Of a DNA stretch of 64,000 nt, positions 16,794 to 26,363 are shown in pieces. How positions within the stretch are numbered: position 1 is the first letter of the stretch; each line of letters opens with the position of its first letter. The DNA lies in contig NZ_LT976853.1 of assembly GCF_900249755.1 (NCBI RefSeq), positions 676,207 through 740,206 on the forward strand. Direction: 5' to 3'. Position numbers and translations under genes: made by a program. The notes under the pieces were generated by a model that was not told where the DNA came from, ran no database searches, and saw only the letters and a list, made by a program, of their open reading frames with translations. The DNA is from Cupriavidus taiwanensis. Its GTDB lineage: Bacteria > Pseudomonadota > Gammaproteobacteria > Burkholderiales > Burkholderiaceae.

Positions 16794-17190
16794 TCCGGAT
16801 TCGGTCTTTGTAACGATTGTTGCACAGGTGCGCCCGTCCGCGTGCCGCGCCGGTGTGGGGGCTGGCGGGGTTAACGTCGCGCGCGGGCCGAAGCTGTATG
16901 CCCGGGATGCGGCCGGCCTGCGCGACTGTCTGTTCGCTACAACGCCGACCCGTCGGCATCGCAATTTCCTTACCCGCTTAACAGATCGTCACTTACACTC
17001 CGCGCCATAACCTCCGGAAATAGGTCGTCCGGAACATAATGAGTATCGGAGCGCGAGCATGGGACACAGAAGCCCGGCAGTGCGACACGGCGGGAGGGTC
17101 AACTCGCCGTTTCGGGTCATATTCAGGGTCATCCCGGGGGTCGGATCCGCAATCGGAATCCAGCCCGGCGGGGTTCAGGGGGCTGCCGGC
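16794..17190. other. Intergenic region upstream of pilE
   Basis: 397 bp between divergent rpiR-type and pilin genes. I see two TCCGGA palindromes (17012-17017 and 17028-17033) and no other clear structure. The pilin frame is open upstream to 17059, but the leader peptide supports ATG 17191. No promoter can be placed with confidence. Confidence 0.35.
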
Positions 17191-17607
17191 ATGCCATGCC
17201 GGGGCAGGCCGCCGCATGGCTTCACGCTGATCGAGCTGATGATCACCGTGGCGGTCATCGCCATTCTGGCCGCCGTTGCCATTCCCAACTACAGCCGTTA
17301 CGTGGTGCGCTCCAATCGCGCGGCGATCGAGTCGTTCATGCTCGAGGTCTCGGGCGCGCAGGAGCGTTTCCTGGTCGACAACCGCGCCTATGCCGCCAGC
17401 CTCGGTGCGCTCGGCATGTCGGTGCCCGCGGGGCTGGATACCCGCTACGACGTCGCCGTGACCCCCAATGCGGCGCCGCCGCCCGGCTACCGCATCGTCG
17501 CGGCGCCCAAGGGCAGCCAGCTCAGCGACACCGATTGCGGCACGCTGACGCTGACCAGCGCGGGCGCCAAATCCGCGTCCGGCGCCGGCACCGGCTGCTG
17601 GAACTGA
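17191..17607 (+). CDS. pilE: Type IV pilin-like protein (PilE-type minor pilin)
   Basis: 138 residues with a 10-residue prepilin leader (MPCRGRPPHG) cut before F of FTLIELMITVAVIAILAAVAIPNY. The Glu at mature position 5 and the Gly at -1 for PilD are present. The C-terminal pair of cysteines (TDCGTL ... GTGCWN) should form the D-loop disulfide. AGGGGG lies just upstream of ATG 17191. As first gene of a minor-pilin operon, it is more likely a minor pilin priming assembly than the major subunit. The next gene starts two bases after the stop. Confidence 0.9.
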   Translation: MPCRGRPPHGFTLIELMITVAVIAILAAVAIPNYSRYVVRSNRAAIESFMLEVSGAQERFLVDNRAYAASLGALGMSVPAGLDTRYDVAVTPNAAPPPGYRIVAAPKGSQLSDTDCGTLTLTSAGAKSASGAGTGCWN

Positions 17608-17609
17608 CC

Positions 17610-18104
17610 ATGCGGCCCACTCCTTCCCGCGCCAATGCCCGGCGCCGGCCCGCCTGCCGCGGCTTTACGCTGATCGAGCTGCTGTGCGCCCTGTCGGTGC
17701 TGGCGATCCTGGCGGTCGCGGCGGCGCCTTCCTTTGCCGCGCTGATCGCCGGCCAGCGCGTGCGCAGCGCCTCGCTCGACCTGGCCTCGGCGCTGGTGCT
17801 GGCGCGCAGCGAGGCGGTCAAGCGCAATGCCACGGTCGCGCTGGCACCGGCCGGCGCCGCCTGGACCGCCGGCTGGACCGTGAGCGCCGGCGCCGAGACG
17901 GTACGCTCGTTCGGTCCCTATGGCGGCCTGACCATCACGCCCAGCGCGGCCGGCGGCCTGGCGCTGGGCAACGACGGCCGGCTGACCGGCGCGGCGATGA
18001 CCTTCGAGCTTGCGCCCAGCGGCGAGACCGCGGCCACGGCGCGCGTGTGCGTGCAGGTCAGCGAGACCGGCCGCATCGCCTCCACCACCGGAGCCTGCAC
18101 ATGA
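17610..18104 (+). CDS. fimT: Pseudopilin FimT/GspH
   Basis: 164 residues: an 18-to-20-residue basic leader, then GFTLIELLCALSVLAILAVAAAPSF with the PilD cleavage glycine and Glu5, then a GspH/FimT-type beta domain (SEAVKRNATVALAP, then GGLALGNDGRLTGAA). It ends CVQVSETGRIASTTGAC. FimT proteins are minor pilins that in some species bind DNA during transformation. Its stop overlaps the pilV start (ATGA), so translation is coupled. Confidence 0.9.
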   Translation: MRPTPSRANARRRPACRGFTLIELLCALSVLAILAVAAAPSFAALIAGQRVRSASLDLASALVLARSEAVKRNATVALAPAGAAWTAGWTVSAGAETVRSFGPYGGLTITPSAAGGLALGNDGRLTGAAMTFELAPSGETAATARVCVQVSETGRIASTTGACT

Positions 18105-18733
18105 CGCGCATCCTTTCGCGCACGCCTTCGCCGCGGCGGCGCCCGCGTGCGCGCCGCGCGCAGGCCGGCTTCCTGCTGATCGAAGTGCTGGTGGCGGTGG
18201 TGATCCTGCTGGTCGCGCTGCTGGGCACCGCCGGACTGGTGGCGCGCTCGGGGCAGACCGAGATGGAGTCCTACCAGCGCGTGCAGGCGCTGGCGCTGCT
18301 GCAGGACATGGCGGCGCGCCTGAATGCCAACCGCCAGGTGGCGGCGTGCTATGCCAACGGCGCCGCCGGCATGCAGCTGGGCAGCGCGGCCGCGCCGCCG
18401 GCCGCGTGCACGCAGGGCAGCGCCGCGCAGAACGCCACCGCCAACGCCGACCTGCAGGCGTGGAACGCGGCCCTGCTCGGCAGCGCCGAGATGCGCCCGG
18501 GCGCCAGCGCCGGCAATCCCGCACAGGCCGTCGGCGCGATGATCGGCGCGCGCGGCTGCATCGACACCGTCGACGCCATCAACCAGGTCTACCGCATCAC
18601 CGTGGCATGGCAGGGGCTGGCCACTACCGGCGCGCCGGCGCTGGCGTGCGGCAAGGACCAGTACGGCAACGACGCCTATCGCCGCGCGGTCAGCACGCAG
18701 ATCCGCATCGGCACCCTCGGGACCGTGTCATGA
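18101..18733 (+). CDS. pilV: Type IV pilus minor pilin PilV
   Basis: 210 residues with an Arg-rich leader and prepilin motif AGFLLIEVLVAVVILLVALLG (Glu5 present). The globular part has three or more cysteines (VAACYANG, AACTQGS, ARGCIDT, ALACGKD), as usual for PilV. Minor pilins PilV, W and X together with PilY1 form the priming complex at the pilus tip. ATGA overlaps with both neighbours indicate one translationally coupled operon. Confidence 0.9.
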   Translation: MTRILSRTPSPRRRPRARRAQAGFLLIEVLVAVVILLVALLGTAGLVARSGQTEMESYQRVQALALLQDMAARLNANRQVAACYANGAAGMQLGSAAAPPAACTQGSAAQNATANADLQAWNAALLGSAEMRPGASAGNPAQAVGAMIGARGCIDTVDAINQVYRITVAWQGLATTGAPALACGKDQYGNDAYRRAVSTQIRIGTLGTVS

Positions 18734-19791
18734 CCGCGCTGCGTTCGCCCGTGCCTGCATCCCGGCGCCGCGCCACGCGCCTGCGCCAGCGCGGCATCTC
18801 GCTGGTCGAGCTGATGATCGGCATCACCATCGGCCTGGTGCTGCTGACCGCGCTGGCCAGCCTGTATTACGCCAACAGCCTGTCTCGCACCGAGTTCGCC
18901 AAGTCGGCCGAACAGGTCGAGAACGGGCGTTACGCGCTCGAGCAGATCCGGCGCGAAGTGGAGCTGGCGGGGTTCTTCGGCGTGGGCAATATCGCGCGCG
19001 GCAACAAGGCCGCTGAGCCGGCGCTGTGCGCGACCGACCCGGCCGCGCTGGGCTTCTCGCCCGCCGCCGAAACCGTGCCGGTGGCGCTGGCCGGCTATGC
19101 GCCCGGCGTCGCCGCCCCATGCCTGCCGGACCTGGCGCCGGGCTCCGAGGTGCTGGTGGTGCGGCGCGTGTCGACCACGCCGGTGGCGGCGCCGGCGCCG
19201 GGATCGGCCTACCTGCAGGTCTCGGCGTGCGCGCAGGACGCGCAGGGCTTTGTTTTCGATGCCAGCGGCGCGGCGGCCTTCGGGCTGCGCACCAAGGCTT
19301 GCGATGCGGCGCAGCCGGCCGAACTGCGCCGGGCCATGGTGCGCATCTTCTACCTGGCCGGCTGCGACCGCTGCAGCAACGGCGGCGACGGCATTCCCAC
19401 GCTGAAGATGGCCGAGCTGGTCAACGGCGCGTTCCAGTCGCGCTCGGTGGCGCAGGGCGTGCAGGACCTGCATGTGCAATACGGGGTGGACCAGGACAGC
19501 AACGGCTCCGCCGACTGCTATGTGACCGACCCGCGCGCCGACAACAGCGCGGTGTGCACCGCCGTGCCGGGCTATGACTGGGGCGTGCCGATCAACAACC
19601 TGGCCAATGTCACCACCGTGCGCGTGCACCTGCTGGCGCGCACGCTCAAGCCCAGCGGCGGCCATACCGACAAGCGCACCTATGAACTCGGCCGCGCGGC
19701 GGCCGCGGGGCCGTTCAACGACGGCTACAAGCGCCACGTCTACGCCCAGGTGGCGCGGCTGGTCAACGTGGCCGGGTTGCGCGAGCAATGA
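18730..19791 (+). CDS. pilW: Type IV pilus minor pilin PilW
   Basis: 353 residues: a 22-residue basic leader, then GISLVELMIGITIGLVLLTALASLYY with Glu5, then the PilW segment RYALEQIRREVELAGFFGVGN and a large cysteine-containing globular domain (GCDRCSNGGDGIPTLKMAELV). PilW bridges the minor-pilin complex and PilY1 in the family model. Its stop overlaps the ATG of a possible early pilX start. Confidence 0.9.
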   Translation: MTALRSPVPASRRRATRLRQRGISLVELMIGITIGLVLLTALASLYYANSLSRTEFAKSAEQVENGRYALEQIRREVELAGFFGVGNIARGNKAAEPALCATDPAALGFSPAAETVPVALAGYAPGVAAPCLPDLAPGSEVLVVRRVSTTPVAAPAPGSAYLQVSACAQDAQGFVFDASGAAAFGLRTKACDAAQPAELRRAMVRIFYLAGCDRCSNGGDGIPTLKMAELVNGAFQSRSVAQGVQDLHVQYGVDQDSNGSADCYVTDPRADNSAVCTAVPGYDWGVPINNLANVTTVRVHLLARTLKPSGGHTDKRTYELGRAAAAGPFNDGYKRHVYAQVARLVNVAGLREQ

Positions 19792-19823
19792 CGCCGCACC
19801 GGCACCACACTGCGAAGAGAACC

Positions 19824-20381
19824 ATGATGAAGTCAGGCGACGGCGCGCTGTGCCGCAGGCAATCCGGGGTCACGCTGGTGGTGACGCTGGTGTTCATGGT
19901 GATGTTCCTGCTGATCGCGGTGGCGATGGTCAACTCGGGGCTGATCAACGTCAAGGTGGCGGCCAACCAGCAGCACAGCGCCGAGGCGCGCGACGTCGCG
20001 CAGCAGGCGATCGAGCAGGTGATCAGCGACGACTTCACCAAGTCGCCGGTGGCGGTGGACGTGCCGGTCGACGTGACCGGCGACGGCACCGCGGACTACG
20101 TGGCGCAGGTGGCCGCGCCGACCTGCGTGACCAGCAAGCCGGTGGCCAAGGTGATCGACCCGGAGAAGCACCCGGAGGATGCCGAATGCACGCTGGGCAG
20201 CAGCACCGGCAACGGCAACCTGGTCGAGGGCCCCGGCGGTGCCAGCGTGGTCAGTTCGCTTTGCAACGATACGCAGTGGGACGTCGCCGCCACCGTCAAC
20301 GACGCCAACAACACCGGCACGGTCGCGACGGTGCACCAGGGCGTGGCGGTGCGCACGCTGTATGGCTCCACCTGCCCCTGA
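19824..20381 (+). CDS. pilX: Type IV pilus minor pilin PilX
   Basis: About 185 residues. The N-terminus is QSGVTLVVTLVFMVMFLLIAVAMVNSG, a PilX-type leader and helix without the Glu5 of true pilins, as is common in PilX. NVKVAANQQHSAEARDVAQQAIEQVISD continues the helix; the C-terminal part has several cysteines. I chose ATG 19824 because GAAGAGA lies three bases upstream. ATG 19788, overlapping the pilW stop as ATGA, would add 12 residues and is a real alternative. Confidence 0.85.
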   Translation: MMKSGDGALCRRQSGVTLVVTLVFMVMFLLIAVAMVNSGLINVKVAANQQHSAEARDVAQQAIEQVISDDFTKSPVAVDVPVDVTGDGTADYVAQVAAPTCVTSKPVAKVIDPEKHPEDAECTLGSSTGNGNLVEGPGGASVVSSLCNDTQWDVAATVNDANNTGTVATVHQGVAVRTLYGSTCP

Positions 20382-20421
20382 TGCCACGGGCAAGACCCAG
20401 ATCCTGAAAGGAAGAACCAGC

Positions 20422-23400
20422 ATGCCCATGCCCGCCCGCCGGCTTCGCGCCTACGCTGCCTGTGCCACGGCCCTGCTCGGGCTGGCCGCCGCACCCGCGG
20501 CGACGGCCGAAGACATCGACCTGTTCACCGGCCTGCAGAGCAACGCGGGGGCGCGCCCGAACGTGCTGCTGATCCTGGACAACGCGTCGGCGTGGAACGC
20601 CAATGCGCTGGTCGAGTGCGAAACGCCGGGCGTGGTGGCGCCGAACAACGCGAACAGCAACGTCGGCGCCGAGCAGTGCGCGCTGTACAAGGCGGTGTCG
20701 GATTTGATCAGCGACCCCAATACCACCGGCAAGATCAACCTCGGCGTGATGATGTTCGGGAGCAGCAATAACACCGGCGCCCAGTTCCGCTTCCCGAGCG
20801 TCACGCCGCCGACCGCACCGTCCGGGCTGGTGCTGCTGGACCAGGCGGGGGGCGAGCAGATGCTGGCGTTCATCAAGAGCATCGACCGCAGCAAGGACAG
20901 CTCCAACAACTCGCAGGTGGGTGGCGCCATGCAGGAAGCGTGGGCGTTCTTCTCCGGCAAGACCGGGCTGTCCGGCACCACCTACAAGTCGCCGATCAGC
21001 AATCCGTGCCAGAAGAACTTCATCATCTACATCGCCAACGCGCTCAACAACGGCAAGCCGCAGGACACCGGGCAGGACGCCTACAACAAGCTCAGGGAGG
21101 CGGGCGCCAGCGCCGCGCAGCTGACGCCGATCCCGCTGTCCAGGGGCAACAACATCGACAACTGGGGCGATGAATGGGCGCGCTTCCTCAACGGCATCGA
21201 CCTGAACGCCGCCAACAACGCGGGCTCGGCCACCGCGACGCGCCAGAACATCATCACCTACACCATCGGCGTCACTGACGGCAGCAAGCAGAGCCTGGAC
21301 TACCTGGAGTTCGTCAACAGCATGGCGACCAAGGGCGGCGGCGGCAACTTCACGGTGCGGGCCGGCGACGACGACGCGCTGGCCAAGGCGCTGAAGGACA
21401 TCTTCAACGAGATGCAGGCGGTCAACAACGTGTTCGCCTCGGTCAGCCTGCCGGTCAGCGTGAACGGGCAGGGCTCGTACCTGAACCAGGTCTATATCGG
21501 CATGTTCCGCCCGGACGGCAAGGCACGGCCGCGCTGGGTCGGCAACCTCAAGCAATACAAGCTGGGTTACGACACCAATGGCAACCTGGTGTTGCTCGAC
21601 GCCGGCGTGCCGGGCGGCACCGAGCAGACCTCGAAGAACGCGATCAGCAATGCCAGCACCGGCTTTATCTCGCCCAATGCGCGCAGCTACTGGACCGAGG
21701 ATCCGCCAAAGCAGGTAGGCAGTTCCAGCATCGTCACGGACTGGCCCGCCGACGGCTTCTGGAAGAATGCCTCGGCGCAGCTGCGCAACGCCAAGGACGC
21801 GCCCGACGGCGAGGTCGTCGAGAAGGGCGGCGCCGGCGAAATGCTGCGTGCCGACTACCTGACCAGCCAGAGCGCGCGCCGGCTGCTGACCTGCGCCAAT
21901 GCCAAGTGCAGCAAGAGCACGGCGCTGACCGGCTTCAATACCGCCAACAAGGCGCTGACCGAGGGCGCCGGGCCGTCGCTGTTGAAATCCACCGCGGCGG
22001 ACGTGGCCAACATGATCGAATGGGTGCGCGGCAAGGACGTCTTTGCCGCGTTGACCGGCACCGACCCGAAGAAGGAGGCCGAGCCCGGCCCCGGCGGCAA
22101 CGTCACGGTGCGCGGCTCGATCCACGGCGACGTGCTGCACTCGCGCCCGGTGGTGGTCGATTACGGCGGCAGCACCGGCGTGGTGGTGTTCTACGGCGCC
22201 AATGACGGCGTGTTCCATGCCGTCAACGGCAACCGCACCGGCGCGATTTCCACCAGCGCCGGCACGGTGCGCGCCGGCGGCGAACTGTGGGGCTTCGTCG
22301 CGCCCGAGTTCTACGGCAAGCTGGCGCGGCTCTACCACAACTCGCCCGAGGTGCGGCTGACCGGCAGCCCGCAGGACACCGCCGAAGTCCAGTTCGCGCC
22401 GCGCGACTATTTCTTCGACGGCACCACCACGGTCTACCAGAACCTGAGCAACCCGGCCGCGCCGGAAGTGACGATCTACCTGACCGCGCGGCGCGGCGGC
22501 CGGCTGATCTATGCGCTGGACGTCAGCGATCCGGCGCAGCCGAAGTACCTGTGGAGCAAGACCAGCGCCGACATCCCGGAGCTGGGCCAGACCTGGTCGC
22601 AGCCGCGCGTGATGCGCGTGCGCGGCTACCCCAGGCCCGTGCTGATCATGGGCGCGGGCTACGACCCCGACGGCGAAGACTCGGACCCGGCGCTGGGCGG
22701 CAATGCCGGCGCCACCAACCGGCAGGGCCGCGGCGTGATCGTGCTCGACGCCGCGAGCGGCGACGTGGTCTGGGCCGCGCTGGCCAGTTGCGCCGGCATT
22801 GCCACGGGCACCTGCGTCACCATCGACAGCCGCGCGATCCCGTCCGACGTTGCCGTGGTCGACCGCAACGGCGACGGCTATGCCGACAAGGCCTACGTCG
22901 GCGACGTCGGCGGCAATCTCTGGCGCATCGACTTCGGCGCGCTGGCGACCGACGTGCCGTCTACATGGACCGTCGGCAAGCTCGCGCAACTGGGCGGCGC
23001 GGTGAACACCAACGACGCGCGCAAGTTCCTCTACCCGCCCGATGTGGTTGCCACCGGCAAGTACGACGCGGTGATGATCGCCTCGGGCGACCGCGAGAAG
23101 CCGCTGTATTCGCTGAGCCAGACCCCGGGCGCGGCGCAGAACGTGCGCAACCGCTTCTTCATGGTCAAGGACCCCAACGTCGACGGCAGGCTGCCTTCGA
23201 CGTGGACCGCGGTCCAGGCGGCCGATCTCGTCGATGCGACCAGCGTGGCCTATCGCGATACGGCGACGGCGAGCGGCTTCTACCTGTCGCTGGAATTCGG
23301 CGAGAAGGCGGTCAATGCGCCGCTGACGGTGGCGGGCTATACCTACTTCGGCACCAACACGCCTTCGAAGATGCTGCCCGGCGCCTGCTACCCCGACCTG

Positions 23401-23691
23401 GGCGTGGCGCGCGGCTACGCGGTGTCGTTCCTGACCGGGCTGGGCATGAACAACGGGCCGCGCTATGTCACCTTCGACAACGGCGGCCTGCCGCCGTCGC
23501 CGGTGTTCGGCATGGTGTCGGTCACGCAGACCGATGGCTCGACCCGGCTGGTGCCGGTGCTGATCGGCGGCGGCAAGGCGGGCGGCGCCGGCGGCGACGA
23601 CAAGTCTTCGCTGGGCGGCCAGGAAGTGAAGCCCGCCAGCGCCGGCAAGCGCAAGCGCACCTACTGGTACACGCAGAGCGACAAGACTTAA
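20422..23691 (+). CDS. pilY1: Type IV pilus tip adhesin/assembly protein PilY1
   Basis: 1089 residues. The signal peptide ends near residue 30 (AATAEDID). An N-terminal vWA-like domain (about 45-340) begins NVLLILDNASAWNANA; the MIDAS DxSxS is not conserved. The C-terminal PilY1 beta-propeller (about 560-1040) includes VRGSIHGDVLHSRPVVVDYGG, FYGANDGVFHAVNG and the calcium-binding-type loop DRNGDGYADKAYVGDVGGNLWRIDF. PilY1 caps the pilus and controls extension and retraction. AAAGGAAG precedes the ATG. It ends the operon and is convergent, 18 bp apart, with the efflux OMF gene. Confidence 0.93.
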   Translation: MPMPARRLRAYAACATALLGLAAAPAATAEDIDLFTGLQSNAGARPNVLLILDNASAWNANALVECETPGVVAPNNANSNVGAEQCALYKAVSDLISDPNTTGKINLGVMMFGSSNNTGAQFRFPSVTPPTAPSGLVLLDQAGGEQMLAFIKSIDRSKDSSNNSQVGGAMQEAWAFFSGKTGLSGTTYKSPISNPCQKNFIIYIANALNNGKPQDTGQDAYNKLREAGASAAQLTPIPLSRGNNIDNWGDEWARFLNGIDLNAANNAGSATATRQNIITYTIGVTDGSKQSLDYLEFVNSMATKGGGGNFTVRAGDDDALAKALKDIFNEMQAVNNVFASVSLPVSVNGQGSYLNQVYIGMFRPDGKARPRWVGNLKQYKLGYDTNGNLVLLDAGVPGGTEQTSKNAISNASTGFISPNARSYWTEDPPKQVGSSSIVTDWPADGFWKNASAQLRNAKDAPDGEVVEKGGAGEMLRADYLTSQSARRLLTCANAKCSKSTALTGFNTANKALTEGAGPSLLKSTAADVANMIEWVRGKDVFAALTGTDPKKEAEPGPGGNVTVRGSIHGDVLHSRPVVVDYGGSTGVVVFYGANDGVFHAVNGNRTGAISTSAGTVRAGGELWGFVAPEFYGKLARLYHNSPEVRLTGSPQDTAEVQFAPRDYFFDGTTTVYQNLSNPAAPEVTIYLTARRGGRLIYALDVSDPAQPKYLWSKTSADIPELGQTWSQPRVMRVRGYPRPVLIMGAGYDPDGEDSDPALGGNAGATNRQGRGVIVLDAASGDVVWAALASCAGIATGTCVTIDSRAIPSDVAVVDRNGDGYADKAYVGDVGGNLWRIDFGALATDVPSTWTVGKLAQLGGAVNTNDARKFLYPPDVVATGKYDAVMIASGDREKPLYSLSQTPGAAQNVRNRFFMVKDPNVDGRLPSTWTAVQAADLVDATSVAYRDTATASGFYLSLEFGEKAVNAPLTVAGYTYFGTNTPSKMLPGACYPDLGVARGYAVSFLTGLGMNNGPRYVTFDNGGLPPSPVFGMVSVTQTDGSTRLVPVLIGGGKAGGAGGDDKSSLGGQEVKPASAGKRKRTYWYTQSDKT

Positions 23692-23709
23692 GCCTGGATT
23701 TGCGCGCCG

Positions 23710-25194
23710 CTAGCGCGGCGCCGCCGCCATCGCGGCGTCTTCCTGCCACCACCCGCCCCCCAGCGCCTGCAGCAGCGCCGCCGAATCCGCGAGCCGGTCG
23801 GCGCGCGCCTGCGCCAGTTCCAGCGCGGCCTGGCGCGACTGCCGCTCGGCATCGAGCAGCGCCAGCTGGCTGACGCCGCCAAGGCGGTACTGCTCCGACA
23901 CCACCGCCAAGGTATCGCGCGCCTGCCGCGCGCTGTCGGCGCGTTCGCGCAGCGCGGCGGCGTCGGCTTCGAGCGCGCGCAGCGCATCGGCGACGTTCTG
24001 CAGCCCCTGCAGCACGGCTTGCCGATAGGCTGCCAGCGACTGCTCATAAGCCGCTTGCGCCGCGCGCTTGCGCGCCCGCAGCTCGCCGCCGCGGAACACC
24101 GGCTGCGCCAGACCAGCGGCCAGGCTCCAGACGTTGACGCTGCTGAACAGGTCGCGCGCCGCGGTGGCCTGCGTGCCGGCGCTGGCGCTCAGCGTGACCT
24201 GCGGATAGAGGTTGGCGGTGGCCACGCCGATATTGGCCGAGGCCTGGTGCAGCAGCGCCTCGGCCGCGCGGATATCGGGGCGGCGCCGCGCCAGCGTGGC
24301 GGGCAGGCTGAGCGGCAGCGTATCGGGCAGGTGCAGGGCGTCGAGTTGGAATTCCGGCAACGCGGCCGACGCCGGGGTCTGTCCCGTGTAGACCGCGAGC
24401 TGGTGCCGGGTGGCATCGAGCTGGCGCTGCAGCGCCGGCACCAGCGCGCGGGTTTGCGCCAGCTCGGCGCGCCGGCGCTGCACCTCGACGCGCGCGACCC
24501 CGCCCGCGCGCAGCCGGGCCTCGGTGATGCCGAGCTGGCGCTGCTGCGCCGCCACCACCGCGGCGGTATCGGCCAGCTGCGCGCGCAGGCCGGCTTCGCG
24601 GATGGCGGCGGTGGCGACGTTGGCGGCCAGCGCCAGGCGCGCGGCTTCCAGTTCGTAGCGCTGGTAGTCCACCACGGCCTGCAGGCCTTCCAGCTCGCGC
24701 CGCTGGCCGCCAAACAGGTCGAGCGCGTACGACACCTGCACGGTCGCGCCGTAAAGCGTGAACGGGCCGGGGCTGGGGATCGCGGTGATGCCCATCGACT
24801 GGAAATCGACCTGCTGGCGCGCGGTGTCCAGCCTTGCGTCGATCGCCGGCCAGCGCGTCGCGCCGGTGCGGGCGGCCAGGTTCTCCTGGGCCTCGAGCAG
24901 CCGTGCGCGCGCCTGCGCCAGCGTCGGGCTGGCCGCCAGCGCGGCGCGGATGGTGGCGTCCAGCGCCGGGCTGCGGAACAGCGTCCACCACTGCGCCGGG
25001 ACGTCGGCGCCGGCAGCCAGCGCCTGCGCGTGAGCCTGGCCCGACGCGTCGGCACCGTCGGCCGCCACCGTCGCCACCGGCTGCGGCCCCGGCACGTAGC
25101 CGGCGTCGTCCACCGGCGCAGGCGCGCGAAAATCGGGGCCGACCGCGCAGCCGCACAGCAGCGCGGCGGCGAACAGGGACGTGAGTCGTTGCAT
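23710..25194 (-). CDS. Outer-membrane efflux lipoprotein, NodT/OprM type
   Basis: 494-residue TolC-like outer-membrane channel. The signal peptide ends in a lipobox-like LLCGC, giving an acylated cysteine at residue 15. Two repeats of the OEP domain follow, with WWTLFRSPALDATIRAALAASPTL and FGGQRRELEG in the first. The second has LYPQVTLSASAGTQA, WSLAAGLAQPVFRGGELRARK and EQYRLGGVSQLALLDAERQ. GAAGGAGC lies just upstream of ATG 25194. It is the last gene of the TetR-HlyD-ATPase-permease-OMF operon, 11 bp after the permease, and supplies the outer-membrane exit. Confidence 0.93.
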   Translation of the reverse strand: MQRLTSLFAAALLCGCAVGPDFRAPAPVDDAGYVPGPQPVATVAADGADASGQAHAQALAAGADVPAQWWTLFRSPALDATIRAALAASPTLAQARARLLEAQENLAARTGATRWPAIDARLDTARQQVDFQSMGITAIPSPGPFTLYGATVQVSYALDLFGGQRRELEGLQAVVDYQRYELEAARLALAANVATAAIREAGLRAQLADTAAVVAAQQRQLGITEARLRAGGVARVEVQRRRAELAQTRALVPALQRQLDATRHQLAVYTGQTPASAALPEFQLDALHLPDTLPLSLPATLARRRPDIRAAEALLHQASANIGVATANLYPQVTLSASAGTQATAARDLFSSVNVWSLAAGLAQPVFRGGELRARKRAAQAAYEQSLAAYRQAVLQGLQNVADALRALEADAAALRERADSARQARDTLAVVSEQYRLGGVSQLALLDAERQSRQAALELAQARADRLADSAALLQALGGGWWQEDAAMAAAPR

Positions 25195-25205
25195 GGCCAG
25201 CTCCT

Positions 25206-26363
25206 TCAATCGAGCGTGCGCCGGTAGAAGCGCACCGCGATCGCCATCACCACCACGATAAACAGCGCCATCGGCCACACATTGGGCCATAGCTCGTACC
25301 AGCCGTTGCCCTTGAGCAGGATGCCGCGCACCATGCGGTGGAAGTAGGTCATCGGCAGGATGTTGCCGATCGCCTGCGCCCAGCCCGGCATGCCGGCAAA
25401 CGGGAACATGAAGCCGGACAGCAGGATGTTGGGCAGGAAGTAGAAGAAGGTCAGCTGCATCGCCTGCAGCTGGTTATGCGCCAGCGACGACAGCGTGATG
25501 CCGACGGTCAGGTTGGCCGCGATAAACAGCAGCGCCGCCAGGTACACCGCCAGCACCGAGCCGACAAAAGGCACGCTGAAGATCCAGCGCGCGGCCAGCA
25601 GCACGATGGTCGACTGGATCAGGCCGATGAAGATGTACGGCACGATCTTGCCGGTCATCACCTCGATCGGCCGCACCGGCGTCGCCAGCAGGTTCTCCAT
25701 GGTGCCGCGCTCGCGCTCGCGCGTCATCGCCAGCCCGGTCATCATCACCATGGTCATCGACAGGATCACGCCCATCAGCCCGGGAATGATGTTGTACTGC
25801 GTGATGCCTTCGGGGTTGTAGAGCCGCTGCACCTGCACCTCGAACGGCGCCTTGCCGCCAGCCAGCGGCGCCAGCGCGCCCTTCAGGTCGTGCGCGGCGA
25901 CGCGGTAGGGCAGCTGCGCCAGCGCGGCGATGGCCTGGCCGGTGGCGCCGGGGTCGGTGGCGTCGGCCTCGACCAGCAGCGCGGGGCGCTCGCCGCGCAG
26001 CAGCCGGCGCGTGAAGTCGGGCGGGATGGTCAGCACGAACTGCACCTCGCCCTTCATCAGCGCCTCGCGCCCGGCCTGCTCGTCCGGCAGCGTGCCGACC
26101 ACGCGGAAGTAGGTCGACTGCTCCATGGCGGCGATGAACGAGCGCGTGAATTCGCTCTGGTCGGCGGCGATCACCGCGGTGGGCAGCTGGCGCGGGTCGG
26201 TGTTGATGGCAAAGCCGAACAGCAGCAGCTGCATGATCGGCAGGCCGACGATCATGCCGAAGGTGACGCGGTCGCGCCGCAGCTGCAGGAATTCCTTCAG
26301 CACGATGCTCCACCAGCGCTGCAGCGAGAAGCGTGGCGATGTTGACGAAGCGGCCGGCGTCAT
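25206..26363 (-). CDS. ABC-2 type transporter permease (YbhS/YbhR-like)
   Basis: 385-residue ABC-2 permease. A first membrane helix (FGMIVGLPIMQLLLFGFAINTD) is followed by a large periplasmic domain (about 55-185) and five C-terminal helices containing TRERERGTMENLLATPVRPIEVMTGKIVPY. Such permeases with a HlyD partner export drugs, dyes or other amphiphiles. Only one permease gene is present, so a homodimer is expected, whereas ybhFSR has two. The ATG overlaps the stop of the ATPase gene (ATGA). Confidence 0.93.
   Translation of the reverse strand: MTPAASSTSPRFSLQRWWSIVLKEFLQLRRDRVTFGMIVGLPIMQLLLFGFAINTDPRQLPTAVIAADQSEFTRSFIAAMEQSTYFRVVGTLPDEQAGREALMKGEVQFVLTIPPDFTRRLLRGERPALLVEADATDPGATGQAIAALAQLPYRVAAHDLKGALAPLAGGKAPFEVQVQRLYNPEGITQYNIIPGLMGVILSMTMVMMTGLAMTRERERGTMENLLATPVRPIEVMTGKIVPYIFIGLIQSTIVLLAARWIFSVPFVGSVLAVYLAALLFIAANLTVGITLSSLAHNQLQAMQLTFFYFLPNILLSGFMFPFAGMPGWAQAIGNILPMTYFHRMVRGILLKGNGWYELWPNVWPMALFIVVVMAIAVRFYRRTLD

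Noticed and set aside
20296..22989. 897-codon open frame opposite pilY1
   Set aside because: Antisense to a clear PilY1 with signal peptide and propeller motifs; composition is typical of a shadow frame.
15879..23691. RpiR-type regulator as a controller of the pilus operon
   Set aside because: They are only divergent neighbours; the SIS domain suggests sugar-phosphate sensing and no shared operator is seen.
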